Both the position numbers and the translations under genes were made by a program. The notes beneath the pieces were generated by a model. The model worked only from the letters and a program-made list of their open reading frames with translations. It was not told the DNA's origin and ran no database searches. Positions 1 through 8,802 of a stretch of 64,000 bases of DNA are shown piece after piece. Each line of letters opens with the position of its first letter. Position 1 is the stretch's first letter. Source of the stretch: UBA9715 sp045614225 (lineage in GTDB: Bacteria; Actinomycetota; Coriobacteriia; Coriobacteriales; Eggerthellaceae); contig JAZLCO010000115.1 in the NCBI GenBank assembly GCA_045614225.1, positions 1 to 64,000 of the forward strand, written 5' to 3'.

Positions 1-1547
1 GGATGAGCTTGCGTGCCTACGAACCAGGGGTGGCCTGGCAACTCGATCATTTCCGTGAGGCGTCCATCCGGGGAAAGCCCCGAAATCGTCATCCCGTGCT
101 CGACAAGTTGGTCGCGATACGCATTGCACACCTCGTAGCGATGGCGATGCCGTTCGTAGATCAGCTCCGAGCCGTAAGCATCATAGGCGAGTGTTCCAGG
201 TGCAACCTTGCAGGGATAGGCGCCCAAACGCATGGTGCCACCCTTGTTTTCGATGTCCTCTTGTTCGGGCATGAGGTCTATGACGAAAGGCGTCGAAGCT
301 CCATCCTGTGCGAGAGTGCCTTCGTCGGCGAACTCGGCTGATGTTGCGCCTTCGAGGCCGATGACGTTCCGTGCGAATTCGCACACGGCGGCTTGAAGCC
401 CCAAGCAGATTCCCAAGAAAGGAATGCCGTTCTCGCGGGCGAACCGCACGGCAGCTATTTTGCCTTCGAAGGCACGCTGTCCGAAGCCACCGGGAACGAG
501 AATTCCGTCCGTGCCCTCCAGCACCTCGGCGACGTTCTCTTCGGACAGCTCTTCGCCATTGATCAAATTGATATTCACAGTAACGCCGTTTGCCACACCT
601 GCATGATGCAAGGCTTCGACGACTGACAGGTAGGCGTCCGGCAAGCTCGTATATTTGCCCACGACGGCGATATTAACCTCGCCGTCACACTGGGCGGCGT
701 CTTCCACGTAATCCTGCAATGGTGCTCGATGCAGTTCGCCTTCGGGCAGCTTCAGCCTGCGCAGCACTTTCACGTCGAATTCCTGCTCGAAAAGGTTGAT
801 GGGCACCTCGTAGATGCTCGGTGCATCGATGCAAGACAGTACCGAGTCCACATCCACGTCGCAGAAATGGGCGATTTTCGCGCGGACAGCGTCGTTCACC
901 TCGTGGTCTGACCGACAAACGATGAAATCGGGTTGCACGCCCATCGAGCGCATTTCCTTCACGGAATGCTGCGTGGGTTTTGTCTTAACTTCGTGGGCTG
1001 CAGCAATGTAGGGCACGAGGCTCACGTGCACGAACACGACGTTGTCGACTCCCAGTTCGTGGCGCAGTTGACGAACCGCCTCGATGAACGGTTGGCCTTC
1101 GATATCTCCGATGGTTCCGCCAATCTCGGAGATCACGATGTGGGCTCCAGTCTGGGTTGCCGCACGTAATATGCGCTCTTTAATCGCATCAGTTACGTGT
1201 GGAATAACCTGAACGGTGCCGCCCAGGAAGTCGCCCCGTCTCTCGCGGGCGACAAGCGATTGGTAGATCGATCCTTGCGTGAAGTTTGACTCGCGCGAAA
1301 GGCTCTCGTCGATGAAGCGCTCGTAATGGCCAAGGTCGAGATCGCCCTCATGGCCGTCATCGGTTACGAACACCTCACCATGCTGGAAAGGAGACATCGT
1401 GCCCGGATCGACGTTGAGATAAGGATCCATCTTCTGCATGGTCACCTTGTAGCCGCGCGCTTTGAGCAGATGTCCGAGCGAAGCGGCAGTGATGCCTTTA
1501 CCCAACGATGATACGACACCGCCCGTTACGAAGATGTGCTTTGCCAT
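1..1547 (-). CDS. pyrG: CTP synthase (3' end cut by window edge)
   Basis: Makes CTP from UTP, ATP and glutamine. The minus-strand reading starts at ATG 1547 with MAKHIFVTGGVVSSLGKG, the amidoligase P-loop of PyrG. It continues through the MDPYLNVDPGTM and HGEVFVTDDG motifs to HPWFVGTQAH near the window start, the end of the C-terminal glutamine amidotransferase domain. About 515 codons are present and roughly the last 20-30 are missing. It is divergent from the GlnR-like gene with 243 bp between the starts, so the operator array there could act on either gene. It is one of seven glutamine-dependent enzymes in the first 27 kb. Identity is very secure. Confidence 0.97.
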   Translation of the reverse strand, partial: MAKHIFVTGGVVSSLGKGITAASLGHLLKARGYKVTMQKMDPYLNVDPGTMSPFQHGEVFVTDDGHEGDLDLGHYERFIDESLSRESNFTQGSIYQSLVARERRGDFLGGTVQVIPHVTDAIKERILRAATQTGAHIVISEIGGTIGDIEGQPFIEAVRQLRHELGVDNVVFVHVSLVPYIAAAHEVKTKPTQHSVKEMRSMGVQPDFIVCRSDHEVNDAVRAKIAHFCDVDVDSVLSCIDAPSIYEVPINLFEQEFDVKVLRRLKLPEGELHRAPLQDYVEDAAQCDGEVNIAVVGKYTSLPDAYLSVVEALHHAGVANGVTVNINLINGEELSEENVAEVLEGTDGILVPGGFGQRAFEGKIAAVRFARENGIPFLGICLGLQAAVCEFARNVIGLEGATSAEFADEGTLAQDGASTPFVIDLMPEQEDIENKGGTMRLGAYPCKVAPGTLAYDAYGSELIYERHRHRYEVCNAYRDQLVEHGMTISGLSPDGRLTEMIELPGHPWFVGTQAH

Positions 1548-1662
1548 GTGGCCCCCGTCCTCGCAGCATGAAAAAAGCGCCTGGCGGACATACTCGGAAT
1601 GCCCTCCAAACGCTTCTTGATTATAAGATGCGGATTGCCGCTCGATTTTCTATCTCTGATGT

Positions 1663-1700
1663 TTAATCACCTCGAAATCTTGTTGAAACTAATGCGACAC
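1663..1700 (+). promoter_or_regulatory. GlnR-box-like array upstream of the GlnR-like gene
   Basis: Four 5-mers at exact 11-bp steps: TTAAT (1663), GAAAT (1674), GAAAC (1685), GACAC (1696), each separated by 6 bases. The block from 1661 to about 1720 aligns without gaps to the block at 2540-2600 before gltB, sharing TTTAA, GAAA, ATGCGACA and TAGACTT. Known actinobacterial GlnR boxes have the form GTnAC-n6-GAAAC. A role in autoregulation, or in control of the divergent pyrG, is inferred. Confidence 0.65.
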
Positions 1701-1790
1701 GTTTCGTCATTAGACTTTGAGAATATGGTCGACGTTCGCGTCGCCCGAAGTCGGAGTGTTTCGAGTGAAGCGGTGTCTGGTGGTGATGTG

Positions 1791-2462
1791 ATGCGAAAAC
1801 GAGTACTGTTCATTGCCAACTCGCTGGACAATGCGCACAAATTCAAGCAGGTGCTGCAGGAATTCAATGTCGAGACAAATGCCGGACCGACAACCCAGCT
1901 CAAGAGGCTATTTGCTCCCGGCATAGATTACGATCTCGTTGTATTCGAAGCACGGGCAACTGCATTCGAGCATCTTGAGGAAATTGGATTGATTGTCGAG
2001 CAACGCGGGTGCCCGTTGCTTTTGATCGTCGATGAGTCGAATGTCGGTGCCGTAAAATTTCCTGTGGGGATCGCGTGCGATTTCGTGATGCACGGTGCGG
2101 GGCAGGTGGAATGCGCTGCCCGTGTTCGTCGCTTGTTGGGCGACAGTGGCATGGATTCCCATATGGATGTCGCCGTCATCGATGACATGGTCATCAATTT
2201 CGCTACGTATCAGGTGGTAGTTGCCGGTAGTCCAGTTGACCTGACCTATTTGGAATATGCGCTTTTGGCATTTCTCGTCCAGCACACCGACCGCACGTTT
2301 TCGCGCGACATGCTGTTGCAAAACATATGGGGCTTCGATTACCGCGGCGGCTCTCGAACCGTTGACGTGCATATTCGGAGAATTCGCGCGAAGCTCGGCC
2401 CGAAACTGGCGCAATACATGAAGACGGTGCGCGGCGTGGGGTATCACTGGAGTTCGAGCTAG
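1791..2462 (+). CDS. GlnR-like OmpR-family nitrogen regulator, degenerate receiver
   Basis: 223-residue two-domain regulator. Residues 1-118 form a receiver-like fold that lacks the usual chemistry: the N-terminal acidic pair is replaced (VLFIANS), and the phosphoacceptor position in DLVVFEARAT holds Glu53 instead of Asp. The segment CPLLLIVDESNVGAV and the following residues resemble actinobacterial GlnR, which works without a cognate kinase. Residues about 128-223 are a winged-helix Trans_reg_C domain (TYLEYALL, SRTVDVHIRRIRAKL, VRGVGYHW). ATG 1791 was chosen because it starts the receiver fold; GTG 1788 is possible and the ribosome site is weak. Neighbours are gltBD, glnA, P-II, amt and many glutamine amidotransferases, and matching operator arrays lie before four of them. 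The GlnR assignment is inference from sequence pattern and context. Confidence 0.82.
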   Translation: MRKRVLFIANSLDNAHKFKQVLQEFNVETNAGPTTQLKRLFAPGIDYDLVVFEARATAFEHLEEIGLIVEQRGCPLLLIVDESNVGAVKFPVGIACDFVMHGAGQVECAARVRRLLGDSGMDSHMDVAVIDDMVINFATYQVVVAGSPVDLTYLEYALLAFLVQHTDRTFSRDMLLQNIWGFDYRGGSRTVDVHIRRIRAKLGPKLAQYMKTVRGVGYHWSSS

Positions 2463-2541
2463 AGCAACTTCGGGCTGCCAAAAGGTTCTGCCGGCAAGTT
2501 CTCGAGCCGCCAGAAGTTCGAGCTCGACAACTACGCGAGGT

Positions 2542-2579
2542 TTAACGAAGCCGAAACGCAGCCGAAACCGATGCGACAT
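2542..2579 (+). promoter_or_regulatory. GlnR-box-like array upstream of gltB
   Basis: TTAAC (2542), GAAAC (2553), GAAAC (2564) and GACAT (2575) are spaced exactly 11 bp apart, about 104-141 bp before the gltB start. The flanking sequence to about 2600 repeats the block before the GlnR-like gene. A possible -10 hexamer, GATAAT, lies at 2605-2610. The element would place glutamate synthase under the adjacent regulator; this is inferred, not shown. Confidence 0.7.
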
Positions 2580-2682
2580 GTTACATCCCTAGACTTCAAG
2601 ACATGATAATAGGCGTTTTGCAGCTTTTTGGCTGCTGACGTAAAGCTCGTTGAACCTGGCTCTAGGAAATAGGAAAGGCGAT

Positions 2683-5600
2683 ATGGTGCGTTTCGTGACA
2701 TCCCAAAGCATTGGAAAAGGATTGTATCGTCCCGAGTTCGAGCACGATGCCTGCGGAATCGGGGCTTTGGCCCACCTCAAGGGCAAGCGGTCGCATCAAA
2801 TGATCGACGATGCCTTGTCTGTGCTCGTGAACCTCGAACACAGAGGTGGTGTTGGGCTCGAGAAGAACACCGGCGACGGCGCCGGCATCCTTTTTCAAGT
2901 GCCTCATCGCTTCTTCCGTAAAGAGGCGCAGAAATGCGGTCATTTGCTCCCATCCGAAGGCGACTATGGCGTGGCCATGTTGTTCCTGCCCGAGGATCAG
3001 GAGGGAATCGACTGCGCCATTCGCGTGTTCGAGGAAGGATGCGCGCGCAACGGCGTGCCGCTGCTCTTCTGGCGCGATGTCCCGGTCGATCCCCATGACC
3101 TTGGCGAAACGGCTCGTTCGTGCATGCCGACCATCAAGCAGGCGTTTCTTGCGCGGCCCGATGACGTGTTGCCAGGCGAACCGTTCGAGCGCCGTCTGTA
3201 CGTGTGCCGTCGCACGATCGAGAAAGCGGCGGCTGCCGAACCTGGGCTTATCGACCGTATTTTCTACGTATGCTCGATGAGCTCGCGCACGGTCGTATAC
3301 AAGGGAATGCTTGTGGCGACGCAAATGAGGCGCTTTTTCAGTGATCTTGGCGATGCGTCAACGGAAACGGCGATTGCGCTCGTGCATTCGCGTTACTCGA
3401 CGAACACTACTCCGTCGTGGGAGCGCGCGCATCCCAACCGCTTCATTGTGCACAACGGCGAAATCAACACCTTGCGATGCAATGTGAATTGGACGCGCGC
3501 CCGTGAAGCCGGATTGTATTCTCCCGTCATGGGGAAGGATCTGGAAAGCGTTCTTCCCATTCTCAACGGCGAGGGCTCCGATTCAGCCATGCTCGACAAC
3601 GTGCTCGAATTTGTGGCGATGAATGGGCGCAGTTTGGCACGGGCGGTTTCGATGGTGCTTCCCGAGCCGTGGGACAACAACGACAATCTCTCGGACAAAC
3701 GCCGTGTATGGGACGCGTACCAGTCGATGCTCATCGAAGCGTGGGATGGGCCGGCGGCGATTGCGTTCACGGACGGTCTCGTTACGGGTGCGACGATCGA
3801 CCGCAATGGCTTGCGACCAGCTCGCTATTACGTTACGTCCGACGATCGGCTGATTCTGTCGAGCGAAGTCGGCGTTCTTGACGTCGACCCGTCGAGCATT
3901 CTGATTGCAGGCAGCCTTGGTCCCGGCCAGATGCTGCTTGCCGATCCTGACCAGGGGCGAGTTCTCTTCGACGACGAGATCAAAGATGCGTTTGCGAACG
4001 AGAAGCCGTACCGCAGCTGGATTGATTCAGAAATGCTGACGATCGACGAGTTGGTGGATGAGTCGCACTATCGTAATGCGGCTCGTCCGATCTTCCTCGA
4101 CGAGGAAGTTGCGCTTCACGAGCGACAGGCGCAACACGGATTCTTCTTCGATGATATCGAGGAAGCGATTATCCCCATGGCGCGTGACGGTGCGGCTCCC
4201 TTGGCATCCATGGGAGTCGATTCGCCGCTTGCATGCCTCTCTTCGAAACCTCGAAGCTTCTTCGATTATTTCAACCAGCTGTTTGCCCAGGTTACAAACC
4301 CGCCAATTGACGCGTTGCGGGAATCGTTCATCACGTCGACGCTGTTATACGTCGGTAACCATGGAAATTTACTCGAAGACGCACGGTCGAATTGCCGGCT
4401 GGTGCGGCTTGACGCTCCCGTGCTTGATCAGGCGCAGTTCGATGCCCTCGCGCGCATAGAGCGCCATGGCTTCAAGCCGGTCGTGCTGAATGCAACGTAT
4501 GCCGCAAACGGTGGACCACATGCGCTCGACGACGCGCTCAAAGATTTGAGGGATGAGGCCGAAGCTGCCGTGCGCAACGGGGCAGATCTCGTCGTGATTT
4601 CGGATAGAGCTGAGGCAGGGCGCGTCCCGATGCCCTCGTTGCTCGCGGTCGCGTCGATTCACAATCATTTGTTGAGAAGCAGGTTGAGGACGCACGCCGA
4701 TATATTGGTGGAAGCAGGCGACGTTATCACACCGCATGATTTTGCAGCGCTTGTGGGCTATTCGGCATCGGGCGTTTTCCCTTATCTGGCACACGATACG
4801 ATCCGCAGCTTGTGCGAACGTGGCGTGATCGATATTGATGCGGACGAAGCTATTCGAAACTACAACCAAGCCGTGGTCGACGGTATCGTTTCCGTCATGT
4901 CGAAGATGGGCATTTCGAGCATGCAGGGCTATCACGCCGCCCAGGTGTTCGAAGCCGTAGGCCTTTCGAGCGAGCTTGTCGACGAGCATTTCACGGGCAC
5001 GGTCAGTCGGATCGAAGGCTTGGGCATTGACGACGTCCAACGTGAATGCGACGAGCGTCAGTTGCTCGCTCAGCGTTTGTGCAAAAGCCCATCTCCCGAT
5101 CAACTACCCAGTTCGGGCCTGACGTCTTGGCGTCCACTCGATGGCGAGGATCATCTCCTGAATCCGATGACAATCAATCTGCTGCAACGCGCTGTTCGGG
5201 AAAACGATCCGGAGTTGTTCGAGGATTATAGCGATTCCGTCCACGTGGAGGGCCGGTCAGTCATGCTCCGCGATCTTCTGGAGTTCGTGCCTGTGGGCAA
5301 TCCTGTTCCCCTCGAAGACGTCGAGCCCGCGAGCGAGATCGTCAAACGATTCAACACGGGTGCCATGAGCTATGGCTCTATCTCGCAGGAGGCGCATGAG
5401 TGCCTTGCCATCGCCATGAACCGGTTGCATGGCCGTTCGAACAGTGGCGAAGGTGGAGAGGACCCTGCGCGTGAGGCGACATTGCCGAACGGCGATAGCA
5501 AACGATCGGCGATCAAGCAAATTGCATCCGGGCGTTTTGGAGTCACGAGCCGCTACCTCGTGAGCGCAGATGAAATCCAAATCAAGATGGCGCAAGGGGC

Positions 5601-7350
5601 AAAGCCCGGCGAAGGTGGCCACTTGCCCGGTGGAAAGGTCTGGCCGTGGATTGCGCGGGCGCGCCGTTGCACGCCCGGCGTGGGACTCATCTCACCGCCG
5701 CCTCATCACGATATTTACTCCATCGAGGATCTTGCCGAAGTCATCTTCGACATGAAGAACGCCAATCCGCATGCACGTGTTTCGGTGAAGCTTGTCGCCG
5801 AAACGGGAGTAGGCACCATCGCTACGGGCGTGGCGAAAGGTGGCGCGCACAAGATATTGATTTCGGGAAGCAACGGCGGCACGGGTGCCGCGCCGCGCGA
5901 CTCCATTTATCACGCCGGTCTGCCGCTCGAGCTGGGTTTGGCCGAAACTCAACAGACGCTGCTTCGAAACGGGCTGCGTTCGCGAGTCGTGCTGGAAGCC
6001 GACGGAAAGCTCATGGACGGGCGGGATGTGGCGATGGCCTGCCTGCTCGGTGCCGAAGAGTTCGGTTTTGCGACCATGCCGCTGGTAGCAATGGGTTGTT
6101 TGATGCAGCGAGATTGCCAACAAGACACGTGTCCAGTCGGCATAGCGACACAGAACTGCGTGTTGCGTGGACGCTTCGCCGGCAAGCCGGAGTACGTCGT
6201 GAACTTCATGACGATGGTGGCTGAGCAACTGCGCCGCATCATGGCCCAGTTGGGTTTCACGAAGATGGAAGACATGGTTGGGCGCGTCGATTGCTTGCGT
6301 CAGCATAACGGTGCAAGCAGTTGGAAAGCACGGCTCGTCGACCTTTCCGACCTCCTCGTCATGACCCATGCGGAGTACGGCCAATCGATTCCAGGTGCGA
6401 ACAGCCCACATTCGGTAGACAGCTGCGCTCCTGAAAACGTTCTCTCGCGTACGCTCGATGCGACATTGCTCATTCCGTATACAAGCGATGCACGCAAAGC
6501 ACTCGTGCCCCAGCGTTTTCACGTTGACATTGCCAACGTGAACCGATGCGTTGGGACGATGCTCGGCTCGACAGTGACAAGCCGCCATGCTGACGGGTTG
6601 CCTGACGAGACGCTGACAATCGATTGCACGGGTTCGGGTGGCATGAGTTTCGGCGCCTTCCTTCCTGCGGGAATAACGCTCAACATCGAAGGAGAGGCGA
6701 ACGACTTTCTGGGCAAGGGCTTGTCGGGTGGCATAGTGACGGTTGCGCCATCGGAAGGCGCCACGTATCGCCCCGAGGAGAACATCGTGGCTGGAAACGT
6801 TGCCTTCTATGGTGCAACTGCGGGCCGTGGTTTCGTGAACGGCCTGGCTGGACAGCGATTCGCCGTGCGCAACTCGGGTGCCACGCTGGTCGTCGAAGGC
6901 TTGGGCAACAACGGGTGCGAATACATGACGGGAGGGACCGTGCTCGTGCTCGGCGAGGTGGGTCTCAATTTCGCAGCTGGTATGAGCGGCGGTGTGGCAT
7001 ATGTGTACGACGCCGAGCGAACGCTCGCCGAGCGATGCAACAAGGACATGGTCAATTTGGAAGAGTTGAGCCGCGACGAGCTCGATCTCGTCCGAAAGCT
7101 GATCGATGAGCATGTGATGCGCACGGGCAGTCCGCTTGGCGTGAAGCTTCTGTATCGCTTCGACGACATTGCCGCCGATTTCGTCAAGGTGATTCCTGCG
7201 GAGTACGAACACATGATGAAACTCACGGCGAAACTGGAGGCTGCGGGCTTGACGCATGAAAAGGCAGTGGAGCGGGCGTTCGAACTGAGAGAGGCGCATG
7301 ATTCGGCCGATGGCGAATTGGCTCGCATGGAAGGTGAAGATAATGGGTAA
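2683..7350 (+). CDS. gltB: Glutamate synthase large subunit
   Basis: Converts glutamine plus 2-oxoglutarate to two glutamates with GltD. ATG 2683 has AGGAAAGG just upstream and gives 1555 residues, normal for the family; an upstream in-frame TTG would add only about 11 residues. Cys24 in HDACGIGAL is the expected N-terminal nucleophile after propeptide removal. The order is the class II amidotransferase domain (about 24-430), the central domain, the FMN-binding synthase domain with KPGEGGHLPGGKV and SGSNGGTGAAP, a 3Fe-4S motif in CLMQRDCQQDTCPVG, and a C-terminal GXGXG beta-helix. It overlaps gltD by 8 bp, so the subunits are translationally coupled. It lies just downstream of the regulator and a matching operator array. 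Confidence 0.98.
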   Translation: MVRFVTSQSIGKGLYRPEFEHDACGIGALAHLKGKRSHQMIDDALSVLVNLEHRGGVGLEKNTGDGAGILFQVPHRFFRKEAQKCGHLLPSEGDYGVAMLFLPEDQEGIDCAIRVFEEGCARNGVPLLFWRDVPVDPHDLGETARSCMPTIKQAFLARPDDVLPGEPFERRLYVCRRTIEKAAAAEPGLIDRIFYVCSMSSRTVVYKGMLVATQMRRFFSDLGDASTETAIALVHSRYSTNTTPSWERAHPNRFIVHNGEINTLRCNVNWTRAREAGLYSPVMGKDLESVLPILNGEGSDSAMLDNVLEFVAMNGRSLARAVSMVLPEPWDNNDNLSDKRRVWDAYQSMLIEAWDGPAAIAFTDGLVTGATIDRNGLRPARYYVTSDDRLILSSEVGVLDVDPSSILIAGSLGPGQMLLADPDQGRVLFDDEIKDAFANEKPYRSWIDSEMLTIDELVDESHYRNAARPIFLDEEVALHERQAQHGFFFDDIEEAIIPMARDGAAPLASMGVDSPLACLSSKPRSFFDYFNQLFAQVTNPPIDALRESFITSTLLYVGNHGNLLEDARSNCRLVRLDAPVLDQAQFDALARIERHGFKPVVLNATYAANGGPHALDDALKDLRDEAEAAVRNGADLVVISDRAEAGRVPMPSLLAVASIHNHLLRSRLRTHADILVEAGDVITPHDFAALVGYSASGVFPYLAHDTIRSLCERGVIDIDADEAIRNYNQAVVDGIVSVMSKMGISSMQGYHAAQVFEAVGLSSELVDEHFTGTVSRIEGLGIDDVQRECDERQLLAQRLCKSPSPDQLPSSGLTSWRPLDGEDHLLNPMTINLLQRAVRENDPELFEDYSDSVHVEGRSVMLRDLLEFVPVGNPVPLEDVEPASEIVKRFNTGAMSYGSISQEAHECLAIAMNRLHGRSNSGEGGEDPAREATLPNGDSKRSAIKQIASGRFGVTSRYLVSADEIQIKMAQGAKPGEGGHLPGGKVWPWIARARRCTPGVGLISPPPHHDIYSIEDLAEVIFDMKNANPHARVSVKLVAETGVGTIATGVAKGGAHKILISGSNGGTGAAPRDSIYHAGLPLELGLAETQQTLLRNGLRSRVVLEADGKLMDGRDVAMACLLGAEEFGFATMPLVAMGCLMQRDCQQDTCPVGIATQNCVLRGRFAGKPEYVVNFMTMVAEQLRRIMAQLGFTKMEDMVGRVDCLRQHNGASSWKARLVDLSDLLVMTHAEYGQSIPGANSPHSVDSCAPENVLSRTLDATLLIPYTSDARKALVPQRFHVDIANVNRCVGTMLGSTVTSRHADGLPDETLTIDCTGSGGMSFGAFLPAGITLNIEGEANDFLGKGLSGGIVTVAPSEGATYRPEENIVAGNVAFYGATAGRGFVNGLAGQRFAVRNSGATLVVEGLGNNGCEYMTGGTVLVLGEVGLNFAAGMSGGVAYVYDAERTLAERCNKDMVNLEELSRDELDLVRKLIDEHVMRTGSPLGVKLLYRFDDIAADFVKVIPAEYEHMMKLTAKLEAAGLTHEKAVERAFELREAHDSADGELARMEGEDNG

Positions 7351-8701
7351 GCCAGGCGCATATCTTTCGGTTAACCGATGCGAGCACGGGGTCAGGTCGG
7401 CTTCGAACGCGGTGGCCGATTTCGACGATATCGTGGTCGATTTGCCAGTCGACGTACAAAGGGTTCAGGCAAGCCGTTGCATGAACTGCGGCGTTCCGTT
7501 TTGCCAGAGTGGCCTCGCCTTCAACGGGTCGAAGCGGACGACGGGCTGTCCCTTGCACAACTTGATTCCAGAGACCAACGACCTGTTCTATCAGGGTCGT
7601 ATCGATGAGGCAGCTGGTCGTCTCGCTTTGACGAATCCGTTTCCCGAGTTCACGGGGCGGGTTTGCCCAGCCCCTTGCGAAACGGCCTGCAATTTGGGTT
7701 TGAATGACGACCCCGTCACCATCCACGACAACGAGCGGGCCATTTCCGATCACCAATGGGAATGCGGCATCAAGCCGCTTCCGAAGCCTGATGGCAATGC
7801 TCCGCTGGTCAGCGTGGTCGGATCCGGTCCCGCCGGGCTTGCGGCAGCTTGGGAGCTTGCGAGACAGGGCATGCAGGTGCGGGTCTATGAGCGCGACGAC
7901 AGGCCCGGCGGTTTGCTCATGTATGGCATTCCCAACATGAAGTTGCCGAAATGGGTGGTCGAACGTCGTGTGAAGCTCATGGAGGACAGCGGTGTGGAAT
8001 TCCGTTGCGGTGTCGATGCGGTTGCTGTTGCGTCGGACATAGCAGCAGAATCAGATGCTGTTGTTCTGGCATGCGGGGCCAGAGCGCCTCGGTCGGTGAA
8101 GGTGCCGGGCGCTGATCTTGCGGGTGTTCGTTTTGCCGTTGATTACCTGACCGAGGCGACGAAAGCCCTCCTCGAGTGCCGCGAAGCGTCACTTTCAGCG
8201 GCAGGGAAGAACGTAGCGGTCATAGGTGGTGGTGATACGGGGGTCGACTGTGTGGCAACGGCTCTTCGCCAGGGTGCACGGAGCGTATGCCAAATCGTTC
8301 GCGCGAATCGCCCCGCCGATTCCGAAAGCGCGCACGAGGTGTGGCCAGCTTCCCGTAACGTATACGTTCAGGCGTATGGGCAGCGTGAGGCCGAGGAACT
8401 GTTTGGCGCCGACCCGCGCATCTGGTCGACCGATACCGTTGGTTTCGTCGACGACGGTGCTGGCTACGTGTCGTCTGTTCAGGTCAAGCCTGTAGGAGGT
8501 GGGGAAGTTTACGAGGTTCCCGCCGAGCTGGTGCTGATTGCAAAGGGCTTCACGGGGCCTGAGCAATCGGTTATCGATGCATTTGGCGAATTCGACAACG
8601 TGCATCTAGCAGGCGATGCCCGCTTGGGTTCGACGCTTGTGGTCACCGCTATTGCCGATGCGTTGCAAGTTGCAGGCCAGTTGGCAAGCAAATTGCGATA
8701 G
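7343..8701 (+). CDS. gltD: Glutamate synthase small subunit
   Basis: NAD(P)H-oxidising partner of GltB; passes electrons to the large subunit. 452 residues from ATG 7343, which lies inside the end of gltB. The N-terminal part carries the two 4Fe-4S cysteine sets (CMNCGVPFC, CPLHN, CPAPCETAC). Two nucleotide-binding folds follow: VVGSGPAGLAAAWELA for FAD and VIGGGDTGVDCVATAL for NAD(P). The C-terminal FAD contact is seen in LAGDARLGSTLVVTAI. Length and motif order are canonical. A palindromic repeat follows 10 bp after the stop. Confidence 0.97.
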   Translation: MGKPGAYLSVNRCEHGVRSASNAVADFDDIVVDLPVDVQRVQASRCMNCGVPFCQSGLAFNGSKRTTGCPLHNLIPETNDLFYQGRIDEAAGRLALTNPFPEFTGRVCPAPCETACNLGLNDDPVTIHDNERAISDHQWECGIKPLPKPDGNAPLVSVVGSGPAGLAAAWELARQGMQVRVYERDDRPGGLLMYGIPNMKLPKWVVERRVKLMEDSGVEFRCGVDAVAVASDIAAESDAVVLACGARAPRSVKVPGADLAGVRFAVDYLTEATKALLECREASLSAAGKNVAVIGGGDTGVDCVATALRQGARSVCQIVRANRPADSESAHEVWPASRNVYVQAYGQREAEELFGADPRIWSTDTVGFVDDGAGYVSSVQVKPVGGGEVYEVPAELVLIAKGFTGPEQSVIDAFGEFDNVHLAGDARLGSTLVVTAIADALQVAGQLASKLR

Positions 8702-8711
8702 CTTGCGGGAC

Positions 8712-8771
8712 GGGGTCCGTCAAGGTAGTGCGACTCATCTTGAAATGGGCCGCACTACCTTTACGGACCCC
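8712..8771. repeat. Dispersed palindrome A, copy 1
   Basis: A 60-bp imperfect inverted repeat with outer arms GGGGTCCGT / ACGGACCCC and inner arms AAGGTAGTGCG / CGCACTACCTT, in the gltD-purF gap. The core TAGTGCGACTCAT is shared with the other family A copies. It could fold in RNA and act as a terminator or stability element between the two genes, though no T-run follows. Confidence 0.85.
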
Positions 8772-8802
8772 ATCTCGAATAATTCTTGCGATGGAGGAGC
8801 CG

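Noticed and set aside
5692..7299. Long minus-strand open frame inside gltB
   Set aside because: It is opposite a canonical gene, encodes His/Arg-rich sequence with no motif, and reflects codon bias of the plus strand. The same applies to the long antisense frames opposite glnA, carB and ftr1.
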